64,000 nt of DNA from Oceanihabitans sp. IOP_32. Lineage in GTDB: Bacteria > Bacteroidota > Bacteroidia > Flavobacteriales > Flavobacteriaceae. Both the position numbers and the translations under genes were made by a program. Location of the stretch: NCBI RefSeq assembly GCF_009498295.1, contig NZ_CP040813.1, positions 186,001 to 250,000 on the forward strand. The letters run 5' to 3'. The notes below the pieces were generated by a model that did no database searches, had not been told where the DNA came from, and saw nothing but the letters and a program-made list of their open reading frames with translations. Positions 21,612-32,804 of this stretch are shown one piece after another (the first letter of the stretch is position 1; each line of letters starts with the position of its first letter).

Positions 21612-21787
21612 AGGTGTTATATACCTGTTAAAGATTAATTCACCGCCTTTAATAATCTTTTTATCTCTGATATATTTCTCTCTATTAATTTCCCGTTTAA
21701 AGTAACCGATTGCATATCTTTATACGATAAGCTGTTGTTTAAAATTTTTACTGTAAACATTTTAACATTTAATAAATACGTGATGCT
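21612..21787 (-). pseudogene. Relic of a third GH92 gene (C-terminal fragment, frameshifted)
   Basis: The minus strand encodes SITYLLNVKMFTVKILNNS, then SYKDMQSVTLNGKLIERNI, matching the C-terminal end of GH92 enzymes (compare KTFIIKAENVSDKNFYIQSATLNGK in two parts in the intact gene at 28474). After ERNI the match continues in another frame as KKIIKGGELIFNRY, the usual GH92 ending (intact paralogue: EEILNGGTLHF). So about 55 codons of a GH92 tail remain, with a frameshift near 21665 and no upstream body. The relic fills the 288-base gap between the transporter and the glycosylasparaginase. Confidence 0.7.
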
Positions 21788-21838
21788 CTAAAGTTCTAAA
21801 TAGTTGTAAAACACAGATTGTTTATCTCTTTTAAAGGA

Positions 21839-23152
21839 TTACACAATTAGAGCGTCAGCTTTTCCGTTTTTGTAACCAAACCAAACAATATAAGCATAAC
21901 ACAATATAATAATCAACAAAGCATTTTTAAACGCTATATAATCGGTTAATAACCCAAAAATTGGCGGAATAATAGCGCCACCAACAATAGCAGTGCATAA
22001 TAAACCTGAAGCTTTTGGCTTTAAATAGCCAATACCATCAATTGCTAAAGTAAATATAGTTGGGAACATGATAGAATTAAACAAACCAACAGCCAAAATG
22101 CTCCACATACTTACCAAACCAACCGTGCTTACTGATACTAAAATTAAACTTATAGAAATGCTGGCAAAAATTGCCAACACTTTTCCTGGTTTTATAATCT
22201 TGGTTAGATAGGCACCAACAAAGCGACCAATCATGGCTCCAGACCAGTAGAACGTCACAAAAACGCCAACAATGGCTTTACCATCTTTATCTGTTAATCC
22301 TGAATTAAGAATGCCTTCTGCAATGGCTTTCATCATCGCATTTTCTTTAATTACAGAGACTAAATTCATATCTAAAAAGTAGTTTACCAAATAACTCCCA
22401 ATAGCGACCTCGGCACCAACATAAAACAAAATACCTAATACCCCTTGCATTAATTTTTTATTTTTAAAGGCCTCAGCATAGGTTCCTGTAGACGTTTCAG
22501 AAATCATTTTTGGTAATTTGGCAAACAAAAATATAAAGGCAATAAAACTAATAAACGCTGCTAAACCCAAAAAAGGCGTTTGCACTGCTGCAGCTTCAGA
22601 GCTTAGATACGCTTCTTTAATAGCGGGCTCCAGAGTAGCAATTTCGTCTTTTGTTTTTATCACATCGCTTAGAATAAACAAGGCGCCCACGGCTGGAGCG
22701 ACAGCAGTTCCTAAAGAATTAAAAGCCTGAGATAAATTTAAACGACTAGAAGCGGCATCTTCAGACCCTAAAACGGCAACAAAAGGATTCGCCGCTACTT
22801 GCAATACCGTTATACCCGCTGCCAAAATAAAGTAAGCCAACATAAAAATGCCAAAAACCCGATAGGACGCTGCTGGATAAAAAAGCAGGCACCCCAAAGC
22901 CATAGTCATTAATCCTAAAATAATACCCTTTTTATAACCTATTTTTGAAAGAATATAACTGGCTGGTATAGATAATAAGAAATAAGCTCCAAAAAATGCA
23001 AATTGTACCAAACCTGCTTGAAAATAGGATAGTGTGAACAGTTCACGCAGGCGCGGAATTAAAGAATCTACCAGAACCGTTATAAATCCCCAGAGAAAAA
23101 ATAAGACCGTTAATAGAATAAATGCTGAACGATACGATTTTTGATTTGACAT
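21839..23152 (-). CDS. MFS sugar transporter, FucP/NagP/glucose-galactose type
   Basis: Inner-membrane sugar:H+ symporter, 437 residues, 12 predicted membrane segments. Signatures of the FucP/GGP branch are FFLWGFITVLVDSLIPRLRE in the first helix, AANPFVAVLGSEDAASSRLNLSQAFNSLG and the late IMFPTIFTLAIDGIG. The branch includes fucose, glucose/galactose and GlcNAc (NagP) permeases; the exact sugar is undetermined, but N-acetylglucosamine, galactose or fucose would all be released by the neighbouring enzymes. The charged residues in helix 1 (Asp in VDSLIPRLRE) are as in NagP-like proteins. 64 bases separate it from GH18. Confidence 0.88.
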   Translation of the reverse strand: MSNQKSYRSAFILLTVLFFLWGFITVLVDSLIPRLRELFTLSYFQAGLVQFAFFGAYFLLSIPASYILSKIGYKKGIILGLMTMALGCLLFYPAASYRVFGIFMLAYFILAAGITVLQVAANPFVAVLGSEDAASSRLNLSQAFNSLGTAVAPAVGALFILSDVIKTKDEIATLEPAIKEAYLSSEAAAVQTPFLGLAAFISFIAFIFLFAKLPKMISETSTGTYAEAFKNKKLMQGVLGILFYVGAEVAIGSYLVNYFLDMNLVSVIKENAMMKAIAEGILNSGLTDKDGKAIVGVFVTFYWSGAMIGRFVGAYLTKIIKPGKVLAIFASISISLILVSVSTVGLVSMWSILAVGLFNSIMFPTIFTLAIDGIGYLKPKASGLLCTAIVGGAIIPPIFGLLTDYIAFKNALLIIILCYAYIVWFGYKNGKADALIV

Positions 23153-23216
23153 GCTTTGTGTTTCTTTTTAAAATTGATTCAATAAAATTTATTTGACAGA
23201 AAAATACACTTTTAAG

Positions 23217-24368
23217 TTAGTTTAAACCGTTGTAAAGTTCGTTTAACAATTCTTGGTCTTGGTCTAAGCTATATTCCCAAAACATGGCACCGCCTAAACC
23301 TTTTTCTTTGATGTAGGATGCTTTTAATTGTATCTCTTTAGGTGTGTCATAAGAAATAAAAATACGATCTGTAGCATTCCATAAATAAGAAGCCTTTGCA
23401 GACTCGTCGTAAAAATTCTCGTATTTACCCGTTTTTATTTTTGCTTTAATATCCCAATAAGGCACAATCATACCACCTTCTCGAGCGGGCTCATATAAGC
23501 CATCTTTTACCGAAAAAACTTTTGCCCATTGTCTGCCATAAAAAGGCATACCAAGAACCAATTTATCTACCGGAACACCAGCTTTTATGTGCCTATCTAT
23601 AGCTTCTACGCCACTATTTACATTGTATTTGTCTTTTTCTGAAGGATACAAATTCGCATGATGCCCCGTTTGATGCATCCAGCCATTAAAAAAATCATAA
23701 CACATCACGTTTATAAAATCGAGGTGTTTATGCGCCTCTGCCAAATCGGTATGATTCATGTATGCTTGATCTGCACCTGTTGCAATGGTTAGTAAATAAT
23801 GGTTGTTGTTTTTCTTTCCTTCCTCATCTAAAGCTTTACGAATAGCTGCTAAAAGCAAGGTGAAATTATCTTTATCTGACGGACGGAAAATATTATCTTC
23901 TGCACGTTGTCCAGGATATTCCCAATCTAAATCTACACCATCAAAACCGTGCTTTTTCATCAATTCCACACAACTTTCAGCAAATATTTGTCGCGAATCT
24001 TCAAAAGCCGCCATGGTCGAAAACTGATCGGACCACACCCAGCCACCAACAGAATACAACACTTTTAAATCTGGATTTTGTTTTTTAAGTCCGATTAAGG
24101 TTTTAATTTTGGCGGCATCCGTTTCTAACTCAAAAGCTGCTTTTCCTTCTACAATATTTGCAAAAGCAAAGTTGATATGTGTTAATTTGGTTGCATCGAT
24201 TTTAGAAAAATCGTAATCTTCATAACCCGCAGCATAGCCAATAATTTTATAATTTTCGTTTGTTTTTATATCGGGTTTTACTATTTTATTTGAAGCTTCT
24301 TTTTTTTCTGTTCCGTTAGAACATCCGAAAAAAAGTAATGCTAAAACTAAATACGTTAACTGTTTCAT
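23217..24368 (-). CDS. GH18 lipoprotein, chitinase-type
   Basis: Retaining endo-hydrolase of GlcNAc-beta-1,4-GlcNAc bonds. 383 residues, lipobox FFGC (Cys16), single TIM barrel with SVGGW (106-110) and the full DxxDxDxE motif FDGVDLDWE with catalytic Glu150. An insertion between strands 7 and 8 holds FSVKDGLYEPAREGG. This is the chitinase (ChiA/ChiD-like) layout rather than the compact EndoH/EndoF layout. In this locus it may act on the chitobiose core of released N-glycans, or on chitin oligomers; sequence alone cannot decide. It directly abuts the CBM9-like gene (no spacer) and shares its operon with GH130. Confidence 0.9.
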   Translation of the reverse strand: MKQLTYLVLALLFFGCSNGTEKKEASNKIVKPDIKTNENYKIIGYAAGYEDYDFSKIDATKLTHINFAFANIVEGKAAFELETDAAKIKTLIGLKKQNPDLKVLYSVGGWVWSDQFSTMAAFEDSRQIFAESCVELMKKHGFDGVDLDWEYPGQRAEDNIFRPSDKDNFTLLLAAIRKALDEEGKKNNNHYLLTIATGADQAYMNHTDLAEAHKHLDFINVMCYDFFNGWMHQTGHHANLYPSEKDKYNVNSGVEAIDRHIKAGVPVDKLVLGMPFYGRQWAKVFSVKDGLYEPAREGGMIVPYWDIKAKIKTGKYENFYDESAKASYLWNATDRIFISYDTPKEIQLKASYIKEKGLGGAMFWEYSLDQDQELLNELYNGLN

Positions 24369-25439
24369 TTATTTGTCTTTTTTAAGAAAAGAGCCATCCT
24401 CTTTTATAATTAATAAGGCATTTGTAAACGGACTTTCAATAGAAATGGTATAACCAAAACTGTGGTGCTCTAAAATGGGCTGTATTGTTTCCCCTTCAAC
24501 AGTAATTGGAGTGTTTGAAATATCTTTAATACGGGTTGCCCAGTTTTTATTTCTATTTTTAAAATCGTTTTGTGCCCTGTACAATTCAAATAATTTCCAT
24601 TTAATTTTATCATCATTTGGGATATCAAAAACATCAGTTTCACCAGCTTTTTTTGAAGAGAAATATACATAACCCCATTTTTCTGGTTCATGCATATTAA
24701 TCACGCCTTGTGGCGACCAAACCCAATTGTATTCAGGCAGGAGCTTTCCGTTCGCTTCTTTTTTACGTTGGTATTTTCCGTTTGTAAGTTGATGTTCCCA
24801 ATTCACTCTTGAGAAATTTACACGCCAAAATTCATTTTTAGGGACGTTTTTTTCAAAATATGAGGTTTTAAAGATATGCCATGGCAAAGCCATTTCGACT
24901 GTCCACCCCCGATCAACATCAGTGGGATTATTTAAAGTGCCGTTTATTTTAATAGCAGATTTCATTCCTGTGGCGGTCCAATCATTTAAAACTACATTGG
25001 TTTCACGATACGGTTTTGAAAGGAATAAATCCCAAATCGTATTTAGGGCATTCACTTCAATTTCATAATAATTTTGAGCATCGCCATTGGTATCTACAAA
25101 TACTTCAAAATTGTTATTGTGAAAAATAATGGCATCATGCTGTGTAATATCTGCCCAAACGTGGGGTTCTTCTAGTTTTGCAAAAATGTAAAAATAGGTG
25201 TCGTCCCAAAGCATTTTTACCTGTGTGTTATACTTTGGCTTTTTAACACCTTGAATATCTATAAAGGGCTGAGACCATGGCACTTTTTCCCAAGCCACTT
25301 CAGTATCATCTCCGTCAATTTCTAATGCTTCGGAAGTATGAAAAGCAATATAACTATTTGGAATTGTTGCGTTCTCAGATTGTGCAAAAACAGCCTTTGA
25401 CACCAGTAAAATTAATAAAAAGTTAAATTTTAAAAACAT
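24369..25439 (-). CDS. Carbohydrate-binding family 9-like protein
   Basis: Secreted 356-residue protein (signal peptide to FAQ, residue 20) with one CBM9-like beta-sandwich (about 35-230): ALEIDGDDTEVAWEKVPWSQ, VKMLWDDTYFYIFAKLEEPHVW, NNNFEVFVDTNGDAQNYYEIE and GWTVEMALPW are hallmark strands. The C-terminal 100 residues carry no domain I recognise. Such proteins are common in Bacteroidota glycan loci without a proven role; they probably hold glycan near the enzymes. Its last codon is followed at once by the GH18 start, so both are one transcript with GH130 upstream (9 bases). Confidence 0.85.
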   Translation of the reverse strand: MFLKFNFLLILLVSKAVFAQSENATIPNSYIAFHTSEALEIDGDDTEVAWEKVPWSQPFIDIQGVKKPKYNTQVKMLWDDTYFYIFAKLEEPHVWADITQHDAIIFHNNNFEVFVDTNGDAQNYYEIEVNALNTIWDLFLSKPYRETNVVLNDWTATGMKSAIKINGTLNNPTDVDRGWTVEMALPWHIFKTSYFEKNVPKNEFWRVNFSRVNWEHQLTNGKYQRKKEANGKLLPEYNWVWSPQGVINMHEPEKWGYVYFSSKKAGETDVFDIPNDDKIKWKLFELYRAQNDFKNRNKNWATRIKDISNTPITVEGETIQPILEHHSFGYTISIESPFTNALLIIKEDGSFLKKDK

Positions 25440-25448
25440 AAATTCTTC

Positions 25449-26414
25449 TTATAAGCTATTATCTTTTGTAAACTGAACAACTTCACTCAATTTCCCAAAG
25501 GCCATAGCCACAACCGTATCTGCAGCGCCATAATATATAGCTAATTTATCTTCTTTTATATCGTGTAAAGCCGCACACGGAAACACGACATTTGGCACAT
25601 CGCCTGTGGTTTCGTATAACTCTGCTGGTCCTAATAAATAAGGTTGGGTTCTGTATTTTACTTTATCAGGTTCGTTTTCGTCTAAAATTGCAGATCCCAT
25701 AGCATAACGGAATCCGTTGCAGGTATTAATAACACCGTGATAAATCATTAACCAACCTTCGTTAGTTAAAATAGGAATAGGTCCTGCGCCAATTTTGGTG
25801 CATTGCCAAGCACTGTCTTCAAAAGGTGTGGTTTTAAGTACACAACGGTGCTCGCCCCAATATTTCATATCTGGACTGTAACTTATATAAATATCGCCAA
25901 AAGGTGTATGACCATTATCGCTGGGACGACTTAACATGGCGTATTTACCATTTATTTTTTGTGGAAACAAAACGCCATTTCTATTAAAAGGTAAAAAAGC
26001 GTTTTCACACTGGTAAAATTCTTTAAAATCGAAGGTATATGCAATCCCAATGGTTGGTCCATGGTAGCCATTACACCAGGTAATCCAATATCGATCTTCA
26101 ATAAATACAACCCGTGGATCGTACTTATAGTCCGATTCAATCATATCGGTATTGCCCGCTTGCATGATAATAGGTTCGTGATTGATATCCCAATCGATAC
26201 CATTTTTACTAAAACCAGCAAAAATATTCATTTGTACCGCTTTATTATCACACCTAAAAACACCTGCAAAACCACCTTTAAAAGGGACTACAGCACTATT
26301 AAAAATACTGTTGGAAGTTGGAATATCATATCTATTTATAATTGGGTTTTCTGAATATCGCCAAATTACATCGTTGCAACCATCTGGTTTATCTTGCCAA
26401 GGAATTGTACTCAT
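25449..26414 (-). CDS. Beta-1,4-mannosyl-N-acetylglucosamine phosphorylase, GH130
   Basis: Inverting phosphorylase that splits Man-beta-1,4-GlcNAc with phosphate into mannose-1-phosphate and GlcNAc in the cytoplasm. 321 residues from the ATG at 26414; the frame extends 11 codons upstream but [20 protein letters not shown] is the natural family start. Five-bladed beta-propeller features are [29 protein letters not shown], the catalytic Asp region [15 protein letters not shown], and [15 protein letters not shown] with GAGPIPI. No signal peptide, as expected. The sequence fits the GH130 group acting on N-glycan core disaccharide (BT1033/UhgbMP type) rather than mannobiose phosphorylases; this is from recalled motifs. 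It is the committed intracellular step of the locus. Confidence 0.88.
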   Translation of the reverse strand: MSTIPWQDKPDGCNDVIWRYSENPIINRYDIPTSNSIFNSAVVPFKGGFAGVFRCDNKAVQMNIFAGFSKNGIDWDINHEPIIMQAGNTDMIESDYKYDPRVVFIEDRYWITWCNGYHGPTIGIAYTFDFKEFYQCENAFLPFNRNGVLFPQKINGKYAMLSRPSDNGHTPFGDIYISYSPDMKYWGEHRCVLKTTPFEDSAWQCTKIGAGPIPILTNEGWLMIYHGVINTCNGFRYAMGSAILDENEPDKVKYRTQPYLLGPAELYETTGDVPNVVFPCAALHDIKEDKLAIYYGAADTVVAMAFGKLSEVVQFTKDNSL

Positions 26415-26506
26415 TATAGTTTCTTTTTTTAAGCCTCCTAACCCCAAAGGGTACTGAAGCGTTTAAATTATTTATTTTTGTTAATCTTTTCTCTATTCTC
26501 TATACC

Positions 26507-26534
26507 TTGTAATTTGTACTTTGTACCTTGTACT
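26507..26534. repeat. Heptanucleotide tandem repeat (4 units)
   Basis: Four consecutive 7-mers TTGTAAT, TTGTACT, TTGTACC, TTGTACT (TTGTAMY) lie just after the SSS symporter stop. Minus strand: (A/G)GTACAA units. The unit count may vary between strains. Confidence 0.75.
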
Positions 26535-26549
26535 ACTTTCTTTCTTCAC

Positions 26550-28427
26550 TTAATTCGGAATTTTTCTAACTTTATCTAGCCATGTGAATTTCAAGATAAT
26601 AGTCGTTATTAAAAACACACCTAAAGAAATAAATGCTTTTGGATAATCACGAATAATAAAATAGATAGGCAATACAATCATGCTAGATTGCCAAACAATC
26701 CCAATGGCACAATTTACCATATCTCTCCAAAACTCTGAATTTCGTTCTATTTTTTTATTGTCCTTCTTCAATTCTTTCAACACCGGTTTCCAAAATCCCC
26801 ATGGGTGAACGTTGGCGTAAAAAGATTTCAGAACGTCCATATTAGTTGGTTTACTTAAATAGGTTCCTAGAAACGAACCTAATAATGAGAACCCGAAAAT
26901 TATTGGGAATAAGAAAATAGCAGACATCTGCGCTAATTCAAAAAGCAGAGTGCCTTCCGTTAAATTGGCTTTATTTTGATCTAACAAAAACTGTAAACTG
27001 GCAACAACTAATCCAGACAACATACCCCAAAAATAGCCCCAACCATTAAATCGCCACCAAACCCATTTTAAAAAATTGGCAGCTACATAACCACCAAATA
27101 AAGAACTGGTAATCCATAAGGTTAATGAATTAATGGAGTCTGCAAAAAATCCCATAAAAACCCCTAAAGCAACTACCGAAAAGGATGCGATATGGCTGGC
27201 TTTAATATAGTGCTTATCGGTAGCTTTTGGCTTAAAGTATTTTTTATAAATATCGTTTACAATATAAGCGGGTCCAGCATTTACAAACGCTGAAAACGTG
27301 GACATAAAGGCAGCTAAAAGACCAGCTAAAAGTAATCCTTTAATGCCAACAGGTACGTGAAAATTAATCACTTGAGGTAATAGAATTTCTAAATCGCCAC
27401 CAGTAAGATTAGGATTTGCCGCCATTTGAGGTGCCAAAACCACTAAAGCAATTACAACCACTCCTCCAATTAATAAATAGCGCGGAATAAACAATACTAA
27501 ATTTGTAAAACCACTCATATAAGCCGCTTCTTTTACGGTTTTTGTTGATAAAATACGCTGCATATCAAAACTTGGCGTTGGTCCAGCGATGCTTGCAAAG
27601 AACCCTTTAAACAAGCTCATCCCGATTAAAGCACCAAACATTTTATAACCTTCAGAATCGACTAAATCATTAAATTTTTGAAATTCTGAATTCCAGTGTG
27701 TGTCTAATTCCCAATCAAAAAAAACAGTTTTCCATTCTTCGGTAATCACACTTGTAATTTCCATATCGCTAAAAGCAAAAAACGTGTATGCCGCAACTAA
27801 AACACCTGCTAGAACCATTATACCATACTGTAAAACCTCGGTCGCTACCACAGAAAACATACCGCCTTTTATAGTATAAATGGTAGTTAGCAAAATAATG
27901 ATTAAAGCATAAGATTGTTCTGAAGTTAACCATTCTGAGTTGCCCACAAACAACGCTAAATCCCAAGGTAAAATAACGGTTAAGAATTTACCAACACCTT
28001 CAAAAAAGTAAGCAATAAAACCAATGGCAGCAACTACTGCAAAAAGTGCTACAATTTTGTGTGAAGCGCGACCAGCTTTGTCGTCGCCAAAACGGGTTAA
28101 AATCCACTCAGAGCCCGTCATGATATCCGAGCGTCTAATCCAAACGGCCAAGAACATCATAATAAAAATCTGGTTCCATATAGGCCACAACCACATGAGC
28201 ATAAAACTCTTTGTGCCATATAGAAAAAGCCAACCCACCATTAAGGCTGTTCCAGAAATATCGAACATTCCAGAACCGTTGCTCAATCCTAAATAATACC
28301 ATTTAATGGATTTACCACCTAGAAAATAAGAATCTAAACCTTTGGAGGCTCTTTTAGAAATCCAGATGCCTACCCACAATGTTAAAATGATGTAGATTGC
28401 AATAATTGAAACATCAATACTATTCAT
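26550..28427 (-). CDS. Sodium:solute symporter (SSS family)
   Basis: Inner-membrane sodium-coupled transporter, 625 residues, about 14-15 membrane helices in the LeuT fold. SSS marks: the first helix ending ISKRASKGLDSYFLGGKS, YYLGLSNGSGMFDISGTALMVGW, GMFSVVATEVLQYGIMVLAGV and AAFMSTFSAFVNAGPAYIVNDIY. It is longer than typical glucose or sialic acid SSS carriers because of C-terminal helices. Substrate unknown. With GH92/GH130 neighbours, mannose or a Man-GlcNAc disaccharide is a candidate, and since no NanT-like gene is seen elsewhere, sialic acid is another. 46 bases after GH92. Confidence 0.85.
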   Translation of the reverse strand: MNSIDVSIIAIYIILTLWVGIWISKRASKGLDSYFLGGKSIKWYYLGLSNGSGMFDISGTALMVGWLFLYGTKSFMLMWLWPIWNQIFIMMFLAVWIRRSDIMTGSEWILTRFGDDKAGRASHKIVALFAVVAAIGFIAYFFEGVGKFLTVILPWDLALFVGNSEWLTSEQSYALIIILLTTIYTIKGGMFSVVATEVLQYGIMVLAGVLVAAYTFFAFSDMEITSVITEEWKTVFFDWELDTHWNSEFQKFNDLVDSEGYKMFGALIGMSLFKGFFASIAGPTPSFDMQRILSTKTVKEAAYMSGFTNLVLFIPRYLLIGGVVVIALVVLAPQMAANPNLTGGDLEILLPQVINFHVPVGIKGLLLAGLLAAFMSTFSAFVNAGPAYIVNDIYKKYFKPKATDKHYIKASHIASFSVVALGVFMGFFADSINSLTLWITSSLFGGYVAANFLKWVWWRFNGWGYFWGMLSGLVVASLQFLLDQNKANLTEGTLLFELAQMSAIFLFPIIFGFSLLGSFLGTYLSKPTNMDVLKSFYANVHPWGFWKPVLKELKKDNKKIERNSEFWRDMVNCAIGIVWQSSMIVLPIYFIIRDYPKAFISLGVFLITTIILKFTWLDKVRKIPN

Positions 28428-28473
28428 TTGTTGGTGGTTGTTAGTTGTTAATTATTGTTGATAATAGTTAATT

Positions 28474-30711
28474 TTAGATGCCCCAATTTTTATTAGGCTC
28501 AGGTCCCATAACAAAATGCAATGTGCCTCCGTTTAGTATCTCTTCATGTGAAATATTTGTGGTATTGAAAACCTTACCGTTTAAAGTCGCAGATTGTATA
28601 TAGAAATTTTTATCTGAAACATTTTCTGCTTTAATTATAAAGGTTTTGCCATTTGGAAGATTGATCGTCGATTTCTCGAAGATTGGCGTTCCTATTTCAT
28701 AGTCGCCCGAAGCCGGATTCATAGGGTATAAACCCACAGAACTCAAGACGTACCAAGCAGACATTTGTCCGCAATCTTCGTTACCACTCAAGCCGTTTGG
28801 CGTGGTATTGTATTGAGTATCCATAATATGACGCGCCCAATATTGTGTTCTCCAAGGTTGATTGGCATGGTTAAACATATAAGCGATATGGTGACTAGGC
28901 TCGTTACCATGCGCATATTGCCCGATGAGTCCCGTAATATCTGCCGAAATATTATCGCCGGTAATTTCAGAGCTTTCTGTAAATAATTGTTCTAAACGTT
29001 TTGTGAAGGTTTCGTTGCCGCCGTGTAGCCCAATTAAATCGGTAACGGCGTGTGGTACAAACCAGCTGTGTTGCCAAGCATTGCCTTCAGTATAATCAGT
29101 TTGTTCTCTGTGGTTAGAATGTTTTGGATCGAAGGGTTCGTTCCAAGATTTACCGTCTTCAGATTTACCACGCATAAAGCCTGTTTCATTATCAAATAAA
29201 TACGCATAGGCCTTCGATCGATTTAAGAAAAATTGATAATCGTCATCTTTACCCAAGGCTTTTGCCATTTCTGCAACACACCAATCGTTATAAGCATATT
29301 CTAAGGTTATGGTCACCGACTCGTCTATTAACGTATAAGGAATATAACCGTATTTCTTATAATTAATCAATCCGCGTTCGTCTTGCGTCATGGTATTTTT
29401 CATTGCTTCGAAGGCTTTTTCGGCATCAAAACCACGAATCCCTTTTTTGTAAGCCTCAACAATAACAGGTATAGAATGATAACCTGTCATAGTATTGGTT
29501 TCGTTGCCGTATAAGGTCCAAACTGGCAATATTTTTTTAGTTTCGTAATAGGCTAACATAGAATTCACCATATCTGAAACTCTATCTGGTTCCATTAAAG
29601 TTAATAACGGATGTTGCGCTCTAAAGGTGTCCCAGAGTGATAAGGTAGAATATGCGGTGTAATTTTTTGCCGTAACAATGCTATCATTTTCTAATCGGAA
29701 TTGACCATTTTTATCACTAAAAGTAACTGGTGCTAACTGCGCGTGATACATGGCCGTGTAAAAAATAGTTTTTAAAGAATCTACAGGAGTTTCAACTATT
29801 ATGTGAGATAAGGCCTTATCCCAAATGTTTTCTGCTTCAAGTTTTTCTGCTTCAAAATTAAAAGTATCTGCCTCTAAATTGGCTTTTGCATTTTCTACAC
29901 TTACTGATGACAATGCCACTTTGGCGTGTAATTCATTACTATCATCAGCATTAAAAAACAACTGTGAAGATGTTTTTGTACTTTCGGCAAAATCTTTATT
30001 GGATAGCTTACCGTCTTCATAGAGCTTATAATTTGCAATTGGTTTAGAGAATTTAGCAACAAAAAATACTTTTTGATTTTTAGCCCAACCCGTACTAAAT
30101 CGATAACCGCTAATGGTATATTTGTCTTCAATTTTTATGGAGGTTTCTAAAGCTTTATCCCAATTAATGGCAAATCCTAAATTTATGACTACCGATTGTA
30201 TATCGTCTTGATTAAAGGTGTATTTATGACTTGCTGTTCTTTTTGAAGTTGTTAATTCCACATTAATATTATGGTCTTCTAAAAATACTTGATAATACCC
30301 TGGTGATACTTTTTCGTTGTTATGATTATAAGCCGATTTGTAGGAAATACTATCTCTCGAGATTGGATTAATAGATAGATCGACTTCTTTATTTACGGGC
30401 ATGAATAAAATATCAGCCAGGTCGCCAATACCCGTTCCACTAAGATTTAAATGACTAAAGCCAATAGCTATAGAATCTGAATAATGATAACCAGAACACC
30501 AATCCCAAGCACTAATGCCATTTACGGGGCTAACTTGCAACATCCCAAAAGGTACAGTTGCTCCAGGGTATGTGTGCCCATGGCCGCCAGTACCAATAAA
30601 AGGATCTACATAATCTAGCAAAGATGTTGTTTTAATAGGCTTATGCTCGGTTTTTTTATTACAGCCCATTATAAAAATTAGACTAAAAACTAGTACATAT
30701 ATGGTTTTCAT
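28474..30711 (-). CDS. Alpha-mannosidase lipoprotein, GH92
   Basis: Second GH92, 745 residues, lipobox IMGC (Cys17), so outer-membrane anchored. N-terminal beta-sandwich (about 30-270) with DYVDPFIGTGGHGHTYPGATVPFG and WCSGYHYSD, then the (alpha/alpha)6 catalytic barrel with LWDTFRAQHPL, TEGNAWQHSWFVPHD-like AWQHSWFVPHA, GNEPSHHIAYMFN and GLSGNEDCGQMSAWY. The calcium-site and base residues are all present. The His-rich GNEPSHH stretch resembles GH92 members active on N-glycan alpha-1,2/1,3 mannose, but linkage needs testing. It lies 17 bases after GH20 in the same operon. The C-terminal end is the template for recognising the relic at 21612. Confidence 0.94.
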   Translation of the reverse strand: MKTIYVLVFSLIFIMGCNKKTEHKPIKTTSLLDYVDPFIGTGGHGHTYPGATVPFGMLQVSPVNGISAWDWCSGYHYSDSIAIGFSHLNLSGTGIGDLADILFMPVNKEVDLSINPISRDSISYKSAYNHNNEKVSPGYYQVFLEDHNINVELTTSKRTASHKYTFNQDDIQSVVINLGFAINWDKALETSIKIEDKYTISGYRFSTGWAKNQKVFFVAKFSKPIANYKLYEDGKLSNKDFAESTKTSSQLFFNADDSNELHAKVALSSVSVENAKANLEADTFNFEAEKLEAENIWDKALSHIIVETPVDSLKTIFYTAMYHAQLAPVTFSDKNGQFRLENDSIVTAKNYTAYSTLSLWDTFRAQHPLLTLMEPDRVSDMVNSMLAYYETKKILPVWTLYGNETNTMTGYHSIPVIVEAYKKGIRGFDAEKAFEAMKNTMTQDERGLINYKKYGYIPYTLIDESVTITLEYAYNDWCVAEMAKALGKDDDYQFFLNRSKAYAYLFDNETGFMRGKSEDGKSWNEPFDPKHSNHREQTDYTEGNAWQHSWFVPHAVTDLIGLHGGNETFTKRLEQLFTESSEITGDNISADITGLIGQYAHGNEPSHHIAYMFNHANQPWRTQYWARHIMDTQYNTTPNGLSGNEDCGQMSAWYVLSSVGLYPMNPASGDYEIGTPIFEKSTINLPNGKTFIIKAENVSDKNFYIQSATLNGKVFNTTNISHEEILNGGTLHFVMGPEPNKNWGI

Positions 30712-30728
30712 TTACTTAAATTTTAAAA

Positions 30729-32792
<2,064 letters not shown>

Positions 32793-32804
32793 TTTACAAC
32801 TAAT

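Noticed and set aside
23217-24368. GH18 called an EndoF-type endo-N-acetylglucosaminidase
   Set aside because: The barrel and the insertion look chitinase-like; nothing seen in the sequence shows ENGase specificity.
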